The translations under genes and the position numbers were made by a program. The notes beneath the pieces are model-generated. The model ran no database searches and was not told the origin of the DNA. It saw only the letters and a program-made list of their open reading frames with translations. From Methylobacterium thuringiense (GTDB taxonomy: Bacteria > Pseudomonadota > Alphaproteobacteria > Rhizobiales > Beijerinckiaceae), in assembly GCF_022179645.1 (NCBI RefSeq), contig NZ_BPRA01000014.1, positions 186,001-250,000 on the forward strand: a DNA stretch of 64,000 nucleotides, in the 5' to 3' direction. Of the stretch, positions 44,108 through 53,194 are shown in pieces (position 1 is the first letter of the stretch; each line of letters starts with the position of its first letter).

Positions 44108-44266
44108 TTAGAAGTGCCCGGAGCGGCTGACGAATAGCCCAGCCAGCAGGAAGCAGAACCCGCCGAGAGCCAGCAGCGTCTCGTTGCGCTGTGTCCTGTC
44201 GCGAAAATGCGCGACAGCCCCGCTACCGCACAGAGCCGCACCGACGCTGATCGCCAGAACACCCAT
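44108..44266 (-). CDS. Very small two-helix membrane protein, unknown function
   Basis: A 52-residue frame MGVLAISVGAALCGSGAVAH, a short charged loop (FRDRTQRNE), then a second hydrophobic segment LLALGGFCFLLAGLFV and the end SRSGHF. The start at 44266 has GGAG 8 nt upstream on the minus strand. Two clear membrane segments in such a short frame favour a real gene, though the size leaves doubt. No family recognised. Confidence 0.55.
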   Translation of the reverse strand: MGVLAISVGAALCGSGAVAHFRDRTQRNETLLALGGFCFLLAGLFVSRSGHF

Positions 44267-44568
44267 GTCTCATCTCCGTCTCGTCATTGAGACCGCGGTC
44301 GTCATTGACCGGGAAACGGGTCGCATCGTCCGCACAGGCCGCCGCCGTGTGGGATCGGGCCGGGGACGCAATCGAAACCGTTCAAAATTCGTTAAAGCAA
44401 TGAGAGTGCCACGAACTGCGAATGGTCTTAATCCTGACACATCTGATGATTGCGCTTTTGGTCGGATGATGGCGCCGGCCCCCACAGCGGCTGATTCGGC
44501 GCCCCGCGACCAGGGCTCAACATCCCGACTCCGTTGACGATTCGCCTCATGCGCGCCTAATCACCGGC
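44267..44568. other. 302-bp gap between small membrane gene and mnmG
   Basis: No convincing gene. A plus-strand frame from 44265 is arginine-rich and lacks a ribosome binding site. The region includes an A/T-richer patch (about 44385-44460) that may be the mnmG promoter. mnmE, which often sits upstream of mnmG, is absent. Confidence 0.4.
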
Positions 44569-46452
44569 ATGTCCTCAAGCCCTTCCCACAGCTTCGACGT
44601 CATCGTCGTCGGCGGCGGCCATGCCGGCGTCGAGGCGGCCTCGGCCTCGGCGCGAACCGGGGCGCGGACGGCCCTGGTGACGCATAAGGCGGCAACCATC
44701 GGCGCGATGTCGTGCAACCCGGCGATTGGCGGCCTCGGCAAGGGGCATCTGGTCCGCGAGGTCGATGCCCTCGACGGCCTGATGGGCCGTGTGGCGGACG
44801 CCGCAGGCATCCAGTTCCGGCTGCTCAATCGTCGCAAGGGACCGGCCGTGCGCGGCCCCCGCACACAGGCCGACCGCAAGCTCTACGCCGCCGCAATGCA
44901 GGCCGCCGTGTCGGAAACCGAGAACCTCTCGGTGGTCGAGGGCGAGGCCGACGATCTCATCCTGCACCAAGGCGTCGTTGCCGGAATCGTCCTGACGGAT
45001 GGGCGCGCGCTGTCGGGCCGCGCCGTGGTCCTCACCACCGGAACGTTCCTGCGCGGTCTGATCCATATCGGCGAGCGCCAGATTCCGGCCGGCCGCGTCG
45101 GCGAGGGGCCGGCGATCGGGCTGGCGCAGACGCTCGACCGGCACGGCTTCCGCCTCGGCCGCCTCAAGACCGGCACGCCGCCGCGCCTCGACGGCACCAC
45201 CATCGACTGGGCTTCGCTCGAGATGCAGCATGCGGACGCGGACCCCGTCCCCTTCTCGTCGCTCACAGACAAGATCACGAACCCGCAGATCGCCTGCGGC
45301 GTGACCCGCACCACGCTTGCCGTCCACGACATCATCCGCACCAACCTGCAGCGCTCGCCGATGTATTCCGGCGGCATCGCCAGCCGCGGTCCGCGATACT
45401 GCCCCTCGATCGAGGACAAGGTGGTGCGGTTCGGTGACCGCGAGGGTCACCAGATCTTTCTGGAACCCGAGGGGCTCGACGATCCGACCGTCTACCCGAA
45501 CGGCATCTCGACGGCTTTGCCGGAGGAGATCCAGGCCGAGATCATCGCCGCGATTCCCGGGCTCGAACGCACGCGCATCGTACGGCCCGGCTACGCCATA
45601 GAATACGATTACGTCGATCCGCGCGAGCTCGACCCGACGCTGCAATCCCGGCGGCTGCCGGGTTTGTTTCTCGCCGGCCAGATCAACGGCACCACCGGCT
45701 ACGAGGAGGCGGCGGCGCAGGGGCTGGTCGCCGGGCTCAATGCCGCCCGGCTCGCCGCCGGCTCCGACCTCACCGTGTTCGACCGGGCCGAATCCTATCT
45801 CGGCGTGATGATCGACGACCTCGTCACCCATGGGGTGAGCGAGCCCTACCGCATGTTCACCTCGCGCTCGGAGTACCGGCTGTCCCTGCGCATCGACAAT
45901 GCCGACGAGCGGCTGACCGGCCGGGGCCTTACCCTCGGCTGCGTGGGCTCTCGCCGAGCCGCGCATTTTGCGGAGTCGCAGGCAGCCCTCCTGGCCGCGC
46001 GTGCCCGGCTCGATACGCTCTGCCTGACGCCGAACGAGGCCGGCGCCCACGGCATCGCTCTCAATCGCGACGGTCTGCGCCGCAGCGCCTTCCAGCTGCT
46101 GTCCTATCCGGAGATCGGCTGGGAGCGCCTTGCGGCAGTCTGGCCGGAACTCGGGGCGGTGCCGGCGCGCGTCGCCGAGCGGCTGACCACCGACGCCACC
46201 TACGCCGTTTATCTGGGGCGCCAGACCGCCGACATCGCCGCCTTCCGCCGCGACGAGGCCGTGCGCCTGCCGGCTCATCTCACCTATGACAACATCGCCG
46301 GGCTCTCGAACGAGATGCGCGTGAAGTTGGAAGCCGTACGCCCCGCAACGCTTGGTCAGGCGGCGCGCATCGAGGGTGTGACGCCGGCAGCGCTGACCCT
46401 GCTGGCTGCGCATGCGCGGCGGGGTAGGGGAGCCGGGGCGGCGGCGATCTAA
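44569..46452 (+). CDS. mnmG: tRNA uridine-5-carboxymethylaminomethyl modification enzyme MnmG (GidA)
   Basis: FAD/NADH-dependent partner of MnmE; installs cmnm5U34 in tRNA. The 627-residue protein has the FAD-binding [12 protein letters not shown] near residue 13 and the family block [20 protein letters not shown]. It heads the conserved mnmG-rsmG-parA-parB block, here separated from rsmG by 168 bp containing an R3 repeat. mnmE is not adjacent. Confidence 0.97.
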   Translation: MSSSPSHSFDVIVVGGGHAGVEAASASARTGARTALVTHKAATIGAMSCNPAIGGLGKGHLVREVDALDGLMGRVADAAGIQFRLLNRRKGPAVRGPRTQADRKLYAAAMQAAVSETENLSVVEGEADDLILHQGVVAGIVLTDGRALSGRAVVLTTGTFLRGLIHIGERQIPAGRVGEGPAIGLAQTLDRHGFRLGRLKTGTPPRLDGTTIDWASLEMQHADADPVPFSSLTDKITNPQIACGVTRTTLAVHDIIRTNLQRSPMYSGGIASRGPRYCPSIEDKVVRFGDREGHQIFLEPEGLDDPTVYPNGISTALPEEIQAEIIAAIPGLERTRIVRPGYAIEYDYVDPRELDPTLQSRRLPGLFLAGQINGTTGYEEAAAQGLVAGLNAARLAAGSDLTVFDRAESYLGVMIDDLVTHGVSEPYRMFTSRSEYRLSLRIDNADERLTGRGLTLGCVGSRRAAHFAESQAALLAARARLDTLCLTPNEAGAHGIALNRDGLRRSAFQLLSYPEIGWERLAAVWPELGAVPARVAERLTTDATYAVYLGRQTADIAAFRRDEAVRLPAHLTYDNIAGLSNEMRVKLEAVRPATLGQAARIEGVTPAALTLLAAHARRGRGAGAAAI

Positions 46453-46485
46453 CGCGACAGAGCTTTGAATATCCCACCCGCGATC

Positions 46486-46601
46486 TCACCCTGAGGTGCC
46501 GAAGCGCGGCGAAGGCCTCGAAGGGTCATCCATTTTGCGCTGAGCTTACTGGAGGATCCTTCGAGGCCCGCTTCGCGGGCACCTCAGGCTTAGGCTGAGG
46601 G
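46486..46601. repeat. R3 palindromic repeat, copy 2 (between mnmG and rsmG)
   Basis: CTCACCCTGAGGTGCCGAAG at the left pairs with CGGGCACCTCAGGC and GGCTGAGGGTG at the right. The middle contains TCCTTCGAGGCCCGCTTCGC, related to R3 copy 1 at 39025. Confidence 0.75.
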
Positions 46602-46620
46602 TGGGCGAGTGTGAGGGCCG

Positions 46621-47256
46621 ATGGCATCCAACGACCGCGAAAAAGTTCTCGCCGCCCACGATGTTTCACGTGAAACATCGCGGCTCCTCGACATCTACGT
46701 CGAGCAACTCAAGCGCTGGCAGACGGTAAAAAACCTCGTCGGGCCGGCCACGCTGTCGGAGGTCTGGACGCGGCACATCGCCGACGCGCTTCAGCTCCTG
46801 GCACTGGCGCCCGACTCCAAGCGCTGGCTCGATCTCGGCTCGGGAGCGGGCATCCCCGGCTTGATTCTCGCAATCGCTGGGCGTGATCGCGAAATGTTTC
46901 ACGTGAAACTTTTGGAGAGCAACGCGCGCAAATGCGCCTTCCTCACGGAGACCGCCCGACTCACCGGCGCGCCCGTCACTGTGCTCAACGCCCGCATCGA
47001 AGAGGTCATCACAGAGCAGGCCGGCACCGAAGTGGTCTGCGCCCGTGCACTTGCACCTTTGCCCCAGCTGCTCGATTGGACCGAACCTCTGTTAAAAACC
47101 GGTGCAGTAGGGCTGTTTCCGAAGGGGCGTGATGCATCCACGGAATTGACCGAGGCCCAGCGTAAGTGGACTCTCACCTACGATTCGATCCCGAGCCGGA
47201 CCGACTCGCAGGCCCGGATCCTGCGCGTCACGGCCCTCTCCCGCGTGGATTCATGA
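46621..47256 (+). CDS. rsmG: 16S rRNA (guanine527-N7)-methyltransferase RsmG (GidB)
   Basis: Methylates G527 of 16S rRNA with SAM. The 211-residue protein has the SAM-binding motif LDLGSGAGIPGLILAIAG near residue 69 and a typical N-terminal helix bundle. Two parS sites lie inside its reading frame, one near residue 14 (DVSRETSR) and one near residue 92 (MFHVKLLE). The stop overlaps the parA start by 4 nt (ATGA), so rsmG and parA are translationally coupled. Confidence 0.96.
   Translation: MASNDREKVLAAHDVSRETSRLLDIYVEQLKRWQTVKNLVGPATLSEVWTRHIADALQLLALAPDSKRWLDLGSGAGIPGLILAIAGRDREMFHVKLLESNARKCAFLTETARLTGAPVTVLNARIEEVITEQAGTEVVCARALAPLPQLLDWTEPLLKTGAVGLFPKGRDASTELTEAQRKWTLTYDSIPSRTDSQARILRVTALSRVDS
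46662..46677. promoter_or_regulatory. parS site (perfect consensus) in rsmG
   Basis: TGTTTCACGTGAAACA is an exact 16-bp palindromic match to the chromosomal parS consensus, the ParB loading site for chromosome segregation. It lies 0.6 kb from parA. Location near mnmG/rsmG/parAB is typical of origin-proximal parS clusters. Confidence 0.95.
46895..46910. promoter_or_regulatory. Second parS site in rsmG (last base mismatch)
   Basis: TGTTTCACGTGAAACT matches the parS consensus except for the final base. It lies 233 bp after the perfect site, also within rsmG, and encodes MFHVKL in frame. Confidence 0.88.
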
Positions 47257-48077
47257 CCGATCCGAGACGGCCCCTGCGCATCCTGGCGCTCGCCAACCAG
47301 AAGGGCGGCGTCGGCAAGACCACGACCGCCATCAATCTCGGCACGGCGCTGGCCGCCATCGGCGAGAACGTGCTCGTCATCGATCTCGATCCGCAGGGCA
47401 ATGCCTCGACGGGCCTCGGCATCGACCGGCGCAACCGTGACGTCTCGACCTACCACGTCATGGCGGGCGAAGCCTCACTGGCCCAGGCCATCGTGCCGAC
47501 GGCCGTGCCGCGCCTCTCGGTGGCGCCCTCGACCATGGACCTACTCGGCCTCGAACTCGAACTGGCGAGCCTGCCCGACCGGGCGCATCGCTTGCGCGGC
47601 GTGCTGCAGGACATCAAGGCGCATCCGGCGACGCAGGGCGTCACCTACGTCCTGATCGACTGCCCGCCCTCGCTGAACCTGCTGACCATCAACGCACTGG
47701 CCGCCGCCGACGCCGTGCTGGTGCCGCTGCAATGCGAGTTTTTCGCGTTGGAGGGGCTGAGCCAGCTCCTGCGCACTGTCGACCAGGTCAAGACCGCGCT
47801 GAACCCGCGCCTGGAGATCCAGGGCGTGGTGCTCACCATGTACGACCCGCGCAACAACCTCTCGACCCAGGTCGAGGCGGACGTGCGCGGCTTCCTCGGC
47901 GACAAGGTCTACGGCACCACGATCCCGCGCAACGTGCGCGTCTCCGAGGCGCCCTCGCATGGCAAGCCGGTGCTGCTCTACGACCTGAAATGCGCCGGCT
48001 CGCAGGCCTATCTCCGCCTCGCCTCCGAGGTGATCCAGCGCGAAGGCCGCATACCGCCGCCCGCAGCCGCCGCCTGA
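47253..48077 (+). CDS. parA: Chromosome-partitioning ATPase ParA
   Basis: The Walker-type ATPase that moves ParB-parS complexes. The 274-residue protein has the deviant Walker A KGGVGKTTT at residues 17-25, the Walker A' region VLVIDLDPQGNAST, and the Walker B LIDCPPSLN. ATG at 47253 overlaps the rsmG stop. No long N-terminal DNA-binding domain is present, as in chromosomal (Soj-like) ParA. parB follows by 83 bp. Confidence 0.97.
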   Translation: MTDPRRPLRILALANQKGGVGKTTTAINLGTALAAIGENVLVIDLDPQGNASTGLGIDRRNRDVSTYHVMAGEASLAQAIVPTAVPRLSVAPSTMDLLGLELELASLPDRAHRLRGVLQDIKAHPATQGVTYVLIDCPPSLNLLTINALAAADAVLVPLQCEFFALEGLSQLLRTVDQVKTALNPRLEIQGVVLTMYDPRNNLSTQVEADVRGFLGDKVYGTTIPRNVRVSEAPSHGKPVLLYDLKCAGSQAYLRLASEVIQREGRIPPPAAAA

Positions 48078-48160
48078 ATTTTTGTTTTGTCGCGCCCTCT
48101 GACGACGAACCGGCGTCCACTTCGTCTGAGAGCACTCACGACGCGTAATGGAGTATCCTG

Positions 48161-49069
48161 ATGGCGATGGCGGATGATGCGGCGCGGCCCAGGCTCGGGC
48201 GTGGGCTCGCGGCCCTGATCGGCGATTTCCCCACCGAGCCGCGCGGCAGCTACGACCGCGAGCAGCGCAAGGTCGCGGTGGAATTCCTGCGCCCGAACCC
48301 GCGCAACCCGCGCCGCAGCTTTTCGGAGACGGAGCTCAAGGAGCTCTCCGAATCGATCCGGATGCGCGGCGTCATCCAGCCGGTGGTGGTGCGGCCGCTG
48401 CCGGGCGTGCCGGGCACCTATGAAATCGTGGCCGGCGAACGCCGCTGGCGCGCGGCGCAGATCGCCGGGCACACGGAGGTGCCGATCGTCGTCCTTCACC
48501 TCGACGACAAGGCCTCGCTCGAATACGCGATCCTCGAAAACATCCAGCGCGCCGACCTGAACGCCATCGAGGAGGCTTCGGGCTACGAGCGCCTGATGAG
48601 CGAGTTCAAATATACCCAGCGCGAACTCGCCGAGATCCTGGGCAAGAGCCGCAGCCACCTCGCCAACACGCTCCGCTTGCTGCAGTTGCCCCAAGGGATC
48701 CAGGATCGCGTCACCAACACCGAGATCAGCGCCGGCCATGCCCGTGCGCTGCTCTCCGTACACGATCCCGAAACCGTGGCCCGCCGCATCGTCGCCGAAG
48801 GGCTGTCCGTCCGCGACATCGAGGCGATCGCTGCCGCCGAAGCCGAGGTTCAGGCCAACGCCGACGAGACGCCGCAATCCGCAAAACCGCGCCGCGCGGC
48901 CGAGAAGGATGCCGGCATCCGCACCCTGGAGCAGACGCTCGCCAAGGCGCTGGGCTTCGGCGTCGCCGTGAAGGCGCGGCCATCGGGCGAAGGTGAGATC
49001 CGGATCCGCTACAGCAACGCGGACGAGTTCGCGGCGTTGTGCCGGAAGCTCGACGCGGGCGTGGCCTGA
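48161..49069 (+). CDS. parB: Chromosome-partitioning protein ParB
   Basis: CTPase clamp that loads at parS and spreads on DNA. The 302-residue protein has the N-terminal RPRLGRGLAALIG, the CTP-binding GERRWRAAQ motif near residue 93, the helix-turn-helix YTQRELAEILGKSRSHLANT near 150 that reads parS, and a C-terminal dimerisation domain. parS sites in rsmG, upstream, are its expected binding sites. An R5 repeat follows its stop. Confidence 0.97.
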   Translation: MAMADDAARPRLGRGLAALIGDFPTEPRGSYDREQRKVAVEFLRPNPRNPRRSFSETELKELSESIRMRGVIQPVVVRPLPGVPGTYEIVAGERRWRAAQIAGHTEVPIVVLHLDDKASLEYAILENIQRADLNAIEEASGYERLMSEFKYTQRELAEILGKSRSHLANTLRLLQLPQGIQDRVTNTEISAGHARALLSVHDPETVARRIVAEGLSVRDIEAIAAAEAEVQANADETPQSAKPRRAAEKDAGIRTLEQTLAKALGFGVAVKARPSGEGEIRIRYSNADEFAALCRKLDAGVA

Positions 49070-49095
49070 AGGACGCAACAAACGAGCTTGCGCCC

Positions 49096-49260
49096 CCTTT
49101 CCCGGACACCTGCAGCGCCGCGGAATGTGATCCGGGATCCAGCGTAGGAAGGGACGCGCAGCGGCACGACACGAACGGCGTAAGCGTTTGACGCTTCGCG
49201 GGTTTTTGTGCCGGACCCCGGATCGGGTTCGGCTTGCGCTCCACCCGTCCGGGGAAGGGC
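49096..49260. repeat. R5 intergenic repeat, copy B
   Basis: Left arm CCCGGACACCTGCAGCGCCG with TGATCCGGGATCC; right arm CCCCGGATCGGGTTCGG with CCCGTCCGGGG. It occupies about half of the 343-bp gap between parB and the decarboxylase gene. At the position where copies A and C have CTAG, this copy reads CCAG and has no insertion. Confidence 0.75.
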
Positions 49261-49412
49261 GCGGTGGATATGAAGCGGGCGTCCGGCGACAATCGGCTTG
49301 CCCGCTCCGCCCCCCAAAACACCGTTTCCCACTCACTCCTCACCTTCGTCATTGAATCGTCACCGAGCATCCGGCAACAGGGCGCGGCCAACCCCAGCGG
49401 AGCCGTTGCCCC

Positions 49413-51758
49413 ATGGACTTCCATCGCCGCTTTACCGTGCTGATGTGCACGCCGACCTTCGACCCGGACGATCTCGAAGGCGTGCGCGTCAACCAGATCG
49501 TGGCGGCGGTCGAGGGCCGGGGCTTCGAGGTGATCCGGGCGCGCCGCGTCGAGGATGCCTCGATCGCCGTGCAGACCGACGCCGCCATCGGCTGCATGGT
49601 CGTCGATTGGGGCAAGCGCGGCCTCGACGGCAAGGCGGCGGCGCTCATCGACATGATGCGCAAGCGCGGCCTCGAGATGCCGATCGTCATCATGGTCCGC
49701 CGCAAGCGGCTGGAGGACATCCCGGTCGAGCTGCTCGACTTCATCGACGGCTACATCTTCCTGGCGGAAGAAACCCCGGAATTCATTGCCCGCGGCCTCG
49801 TCAGCCGGGTGACGCAATATGCCGAGACCCTCAAGACGCCGTTCTTCGGCGCGCTCGTCGACTACGCCGAGATGGGCAACCAGCTCTGGACCTGCCCGGG
49901 CCATAACGGCGGCATCTTCTACAACCGCTCGCCCATCGGCCGGATCTTCGTCGAGCATCTCGGCGAGGCGATCTTTCGCGACGACCTCGACAACTCGGTG
50001 CTCGATCTCGGCGACCTGCTGACCCACGAGGGCCCGGCGCTGAAGGCGCAGAAAGAAGCGGCGCAGATCTTCGGCGCCGAAAAGACCTACTTCGTCCTCA
50101 ACGGCACCTCGGCCTCGAACAAGGTCGTGCTCGGCTCCCTGGTGGCCGAGGGCGACCTCGTCCTGTTCGACCGCAACAACCACAAGGCCGCCCATCACGG
50201 CGCCCTGATGATCGCCGGCGGCATCCCGATCTTCCTGGAGACCGACCGCAACGCCTATGGGCTGATCGGGCCGATCTACCACGATGCCCTCGACGAGAAG
50301 GCGATCCGCAAGAAGATCAAGCACAACCCGCTGGTGACGGACAAGGAAGCCTGGCGCCGCGAGCGCCCGTTCCGCGTCGCGGTGATCGAGCAATGCACCT
50401 ATGACGGCACGATCTACGACGCGCGCATGATCGTCGAGAAGATCGGCCACCTCTGCGACTACATCCTGTTCGACGAGGCCTGGGCGGGCTTCATGAAGTT
50501 CCACCCGCTCTTCGCCGGCCACTTCGCCATGGGCCTGACCGGGCTCGACGAGACCTCGCCGGGCGTCATCGCCACGCAATCGACCCACAAGCAGCTCGCG
50601 AGTTTTTCGCAGGCCTCGCAGATCCACACCAAGGACAGCCACATCCGCGGCCAGACGCGGCGCGTCGAGCATCGCCGCCTCAACGAGAGCTTCCTGGTCC
50701 ACGCCTCGACTTCGCCCTTCTACCCGATCTTCGCCTCGCTCGATGTCGGCGCGCAGATGATGAAGGGCCGCTCCGGCATGATCCTCTGGGACGACACGAT
50801 CCGGCTCGGCATCGAGTGGCGCAAGAAGGTCCGCGCCATCCGGCGCGAGTTCGAGGAGAAGGAGGGCGATCCGAAGCGCCGCTGGTTCTTCGACCCTTTC
50901 GTGCCCGATACCGCGACGAACGCGGACGGCGACGAGGTGGCCTGGGAGAGCCTGCCCACCGACGTGCTCGCCTCCGACCCCAAGCACTGGGAGCTGAAGC
51001 CCGGCGCCCGCTGGCACGGCTTCACGCAGGTCGCGCCCGGCTACGCCATGACCGACCCGAACAAGCTGACGGTCCTCACCCCCGGCTTCGACCGCAAGAC
51101 CGGCGAGTATGCCGAGCACGGCGTGCCGGCGCCGATCGTGGCGCAATACCTGCGTGAGAACCGGATCGTCGCCGAGAAGAACGATCTCAACTCGCTCCTC
51201 TTCCTGCTCACCCCCGGCGTCGAATCGTCGAAGGCGGGCACGCTGATCTCGGGTCTCGTCGCCTTCAAGCGCCTGCACGACGACAACGTGCCGCTCGAAG
51301 AGGCGATGCCGGAATTCGTGCGGCGCCGCCCAAACCGCTACCAGGGGGTACGCCTGCGTGATCTCTGCTCGGACTTCCACAATTTCCACCGGGAGGCCGG
51401 CACCTCGAAATTGCAGCGCAAGCAGTTCGAGCCCGGTCACCTGCCCGAGATGGTGATGGCCCCGAAGGCCGCCGCCCAGATGCTGACCCGCAACCACGTC
51501 GACTTCGTGCCGATCGCGGAAGCGGAAGGCCGCGTCGCCACGACGCTGATGCTGGTCTATCCGCCGGGCATCGGCACGGTGCTGCCGGGCGAGCGCCTGG
51601 ACGAGCGGGCGAAGCCCATGCTCGATTACTTCAAGATGTTCGAGCGCTCGGCCAACCTGTTTCCGGGCTTTGAGGCCGAGATCCAGGGCGTCTACCGTCA
51701 GGTCGAGACTGACGGGCGCATCCGCTTCTTCACCTACGTCCTGCGCGAGGGCCAATGA
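49413..51758 (+). CDS. Orn/Lys/Arg (basic amino acid) decarboxylase, fold type I PLP enzyme
   Basis: A 781-residue group III PLP decarboxylase of the same architecture as E. coli AdiA, LdcC and SpeF: an N-terminal response-regulator-like wing (about residues 1-130), a PLP domain with YFVLNGTSASNKVV and the Schiff-base lysine in ATQSTHKQLASFS (about residue 393), and a C-terminal domain. It removes CO2 from arginine, lysine or ornithine to yield agmatine, cadaverine or putrescine; sequence alone does not decide which. The following GNAT acetyltransferase overlaps by 4 nt. Confidence 0.92.
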   Translation: MDFHRRFTVLMCTPTFDPDDLEGVRVNQIVAAVEGRGFEVIRARRVEDASIAVQTDAAIGCMVVDWGKRGLDGKAAALIDMMRKRGLEMPIVIMVRRKRLEDIPVELLDFIDGYIFLAEETPEFIARGLVSRVTQYAETLKTPFFGALVDYAEMGNQLWTCPGHNGGIFYNRSPIGRIFVEHLGEAIFRDDLDNSVLDLGDLLTHEGPALKAQKEAAQIFGAEKTYFVLNGTSASNKVVLGSLVAEGDLVLFDRNNHKAAHHGALMIAGGIPIFLETDRNAYGLIGPIYHDALDEKAIRKKIKHNPLVTDKEAWRRERPFRVAVIEQCTYDGTIYDARMIVEKIGHLCDYILFDEAWAGFMKFHPLFAGHFAMGLTGLDETSPGVIATQSTHKQLASFSQASQIHTKDSHIRGQTRRVEHRRLNESFLVHASTSPFYPIFASLDVGAQMMKGRSGMILWDDTIRLGIEWRKKVRAIRREFEEKEGDPKRRWFFDPFVPDTATNADGDEVAWESLPTDVLASDPKHWELKPGARWHGFTQVAPGYAMTDPNKLTVLTPGFDRKTGEYAEHGVPAPIVAQYLRENRIVAEKNDLNSLLFLLTPGVESSKAGTLISGLVAFKRLHDDNVPLEEAMPEFVRRRPNRYQGVRLRDLCSDFHNFHREAGTSKLQRKQFEPGHLPEMVMAPKAAAQMLTRNHVDFVPIAEAEGRVATTLMLVYPPGIGTVLPGERLDERAKPMLDYFKMFERSANLFPGFEAEIQGVYRQVETDGRIRFFTYVLREGQ

Positions 51759-52381
51759 CGGCGCAGCCGGCGGTACCCGCCGCGCACTGGCCCGACATCG
51801 TCATCCGGCCCTCATCCGATGGCGACGTCGCGCCGATGGTGGCGATCTACGAGCACCACATCCGCCGCGGCGTCGGCGATGTCGGCGACTTCGAGGAGGA
51901 GCGCCTGCTCCCCGACGACCTCAAGCGTCGCCGCAAGACCATGCGCAAGAAGCGCCTGCCCCACCTCGTCGCCGAGTGCGCCGGGCTGGTGGCGGGCTAT
52001 GCCTACGCCGTGCCGTTTCGCAAGCGCCCGGCCTATCGCTACACCCTCAAGCACTCGATCTACGTCCACCCCGACCACCTGCATTCGGGCATCGGCCGGC
52101 GCTTGCTGCCGGCGCTGATCGAGGCCTGCGCGGCCGGCGGATACCGCCAGATGATCGGCTATATCGACGCCCGCAACGAGGCCTCGCTCCGCCTGCACGA
52201 GGCCTGCGGCTTCACCCGCGTCGGCTACCTGCCGGCCATCGGCTACAAATACGGCCGCTGGAGCGACAGCGTCATGGTCCAGTGCCCGCTCGGCACCGGA
52301 TCGAACGATCAGCCAGCCGCCTGGGGGCGCCCGCCGGAGCCGGTGCTGGTGGTGACGGGCGATCCTTTTCCGGAGGCCTGA
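51755..52381 (+). CDS. GNAT-family N-acetyltransferase (phosphinothricin acetyltransferase-like)
   Basis: A 208-residue acetyl-CoA-dependent N-acetyltransferase. The acetyl-CoA pyrophosphate loop is HLHSGIGRRLLPALIEA (Q/RxxGxG/A type) near residue 110, and YIDARNEASLRLHEACGF with YKYGRWSDSVMVQ near 135-175 is the Pat/Bar-like signature. The start overlaps the decarboxylase stop (ATGA), so they are translationally coupled. A plausible role is acetylation of the amine formed by the decarboxylase, but this is only a contextual guess. Confidence 0.9.
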   Translation: MTAQPAVPAAHWPDIVIRPSSDGDVAPMVAIYEHHIRRGVGDVGDFEEERLLPDDLKRRRKTMRKKRLPHLVAECAGLVAGYAYAVPFRKRPAYRYTLKHSIYVHPDHLHSGIGRRLLPALIEACAAGGYRQMIGYIDARNEASLRLHEACGFTRVGYLPAIGYKYGRWSDSVMVQCPLGTGSNDQPAAWGRPPEPVLVVTGDPFPEA

Positions 52382-52866
52382 TGGCCGTTGTGACGACGAT
52401 CCGCCGGCACGCCCTTGGGCTCCTCGCGGCAGCCACGATCGTCGGTGTCCTCGTGGGATGCGGCGGCCCCACCGGCCTGCCCCCCGACCCGCCGGGCGTC
52501 GAGGCGGTGAGGGAAGGGGCCTTCAGCGAGGTCGTCCGCACGGCTGACCGGGACGCGCAAGCGGCGATCGTCGCGCAACTCGCCTCGCGTTTCGGCAAGA
52601 ATCTTCGCGTCCTGCCACGCCGCATCGACAGCGATGCCGATCCTGCGCCGATCAAGGACTACTACGACAAGGCGATGATCGCAGGGCAGGGCTGGAAGGA
52701 GTTCGTCCTCACCGAGAACCCCACCGCCTGGTCCTTCGCCTATACCAGCCCGGACGATCGCTCGGTCCTCGCCGTGGTCGTGCTCAACCCGCGTTTCGCC
52801 CCCGAAGGCGGCGGCAACGTCCCGTTCTCGATCCTGACGAACCTGCCGGAGACGGGTGGCCGCTGA
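52381..52866 (+). CDS. Putative lipoprotein, third gene of the decarboxylase operon
   Basis: A 161-residue protein whose N-terminus (IRRHALGLLAAATIVGVLVG then CGG) is a lipoprotein signal with the lipidated Cys near residue 27. Its ATG shares the final base of the acetyltransferase stop (TGATG), so the three genes are tightly coupled. The mature part is soluble, with KDYYDKAMIAGQGWKEFVLT. No recognised domain. R5 and R6 repeats follow. Confidence 0.75.
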   Translation: MAVVTTIRRHALGLLAAATIVGVLVGCGGPTGLPPDPPGVEAVREGAFSEVVRTADRDAQAAIVAQLASRFGKNLRVLPRRIDSDADPAPIKDYYDKAMIAGQGWKEFVLTENPTAWSFAYTSPDDRSVLAVVVLNPRFAPEGGGNVPFSILTNLPETGGR

Positions 52867-52900
52867 CACGGCTTCCCTACATCGGTTTCGTTCGCGCAAC

Positions 52901-53178
52901 CCTTTTCCCGGACGCCTGCAGCGAAGCGGAAGGCGATCCGGGACCTAGATCACGCTGCGTTTTGATCGGATCGATCAAAACGCAGAAAACGTGATCGATT
53001 CAAAAGTTTGGAGCAGGCTTCGAGCGAAAAACCGTTGCCACTTTTTCGCAGCCTGCTCTAGCGAAACAAGGGCCGCGTAGCGGCTCGATTCGAACGGCGC
53101 AAAGAGGCGACGCTTCGCGGATTCTTATGCTGGGCACCGGATCGGGTTCCGCTGTCGCTTCACCCGTCCAGTGAAGAG
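52901..53178. repeat. R5 intergenic repeat, copy C, interrupted by an R6 element
   Basis: Left arm CCCGGACGCCTGCAGCGAAG and right arm CACCGGATCGGGTTCCGCTG with CACCCGTCC. At the internal CTAG (52945) a 113-bp R6 element is inserted, so the copy is longer than A or B. After the insert, CGAAACAAGGGCCGCGTAGC resumes the alignment with copy A. Confidence 0.8.
52949..53061. repeat. R6 MITE-like repeat, copy 2, nested in R5
   Basis: The reverse complement of copy 1 at 28132. It begins ATCACGCTGCGTTTTGATCG, has the inverted GATCGATCAAAACGCAG, and ends CGCAGCCTGCTCTAG. CTAG occurs at both junctions (52945-52948 and 53058-53061) where the uninterrupted R5 copy A has CTAG once, consistent with a 4-bp target-site duplication. 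Confidence 0.82.
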
Positions 53179-53194
53179 GGGCCGAGATGATTGC

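Noticed and set aside
44265-44537. Plus-strand arginine-rich frame before mnmG
   Set aside because: No ribosome binding site, odd composition, overlaps a better minus-strand small gene.
44267-44568. Possible replication origin near parAB
   Set aside because: No cluster of TTATCCACA-type DnaA boxes and no dnaA or hemE neighbour was seen; the origin is probably near but not shown in the window.
48726-51755. 1009-residue minus-strand frame opposite parB and the decarboxylase
   Set aside because: Spans two well-supported genes and a repeat; composition typical of an antisense shadow.
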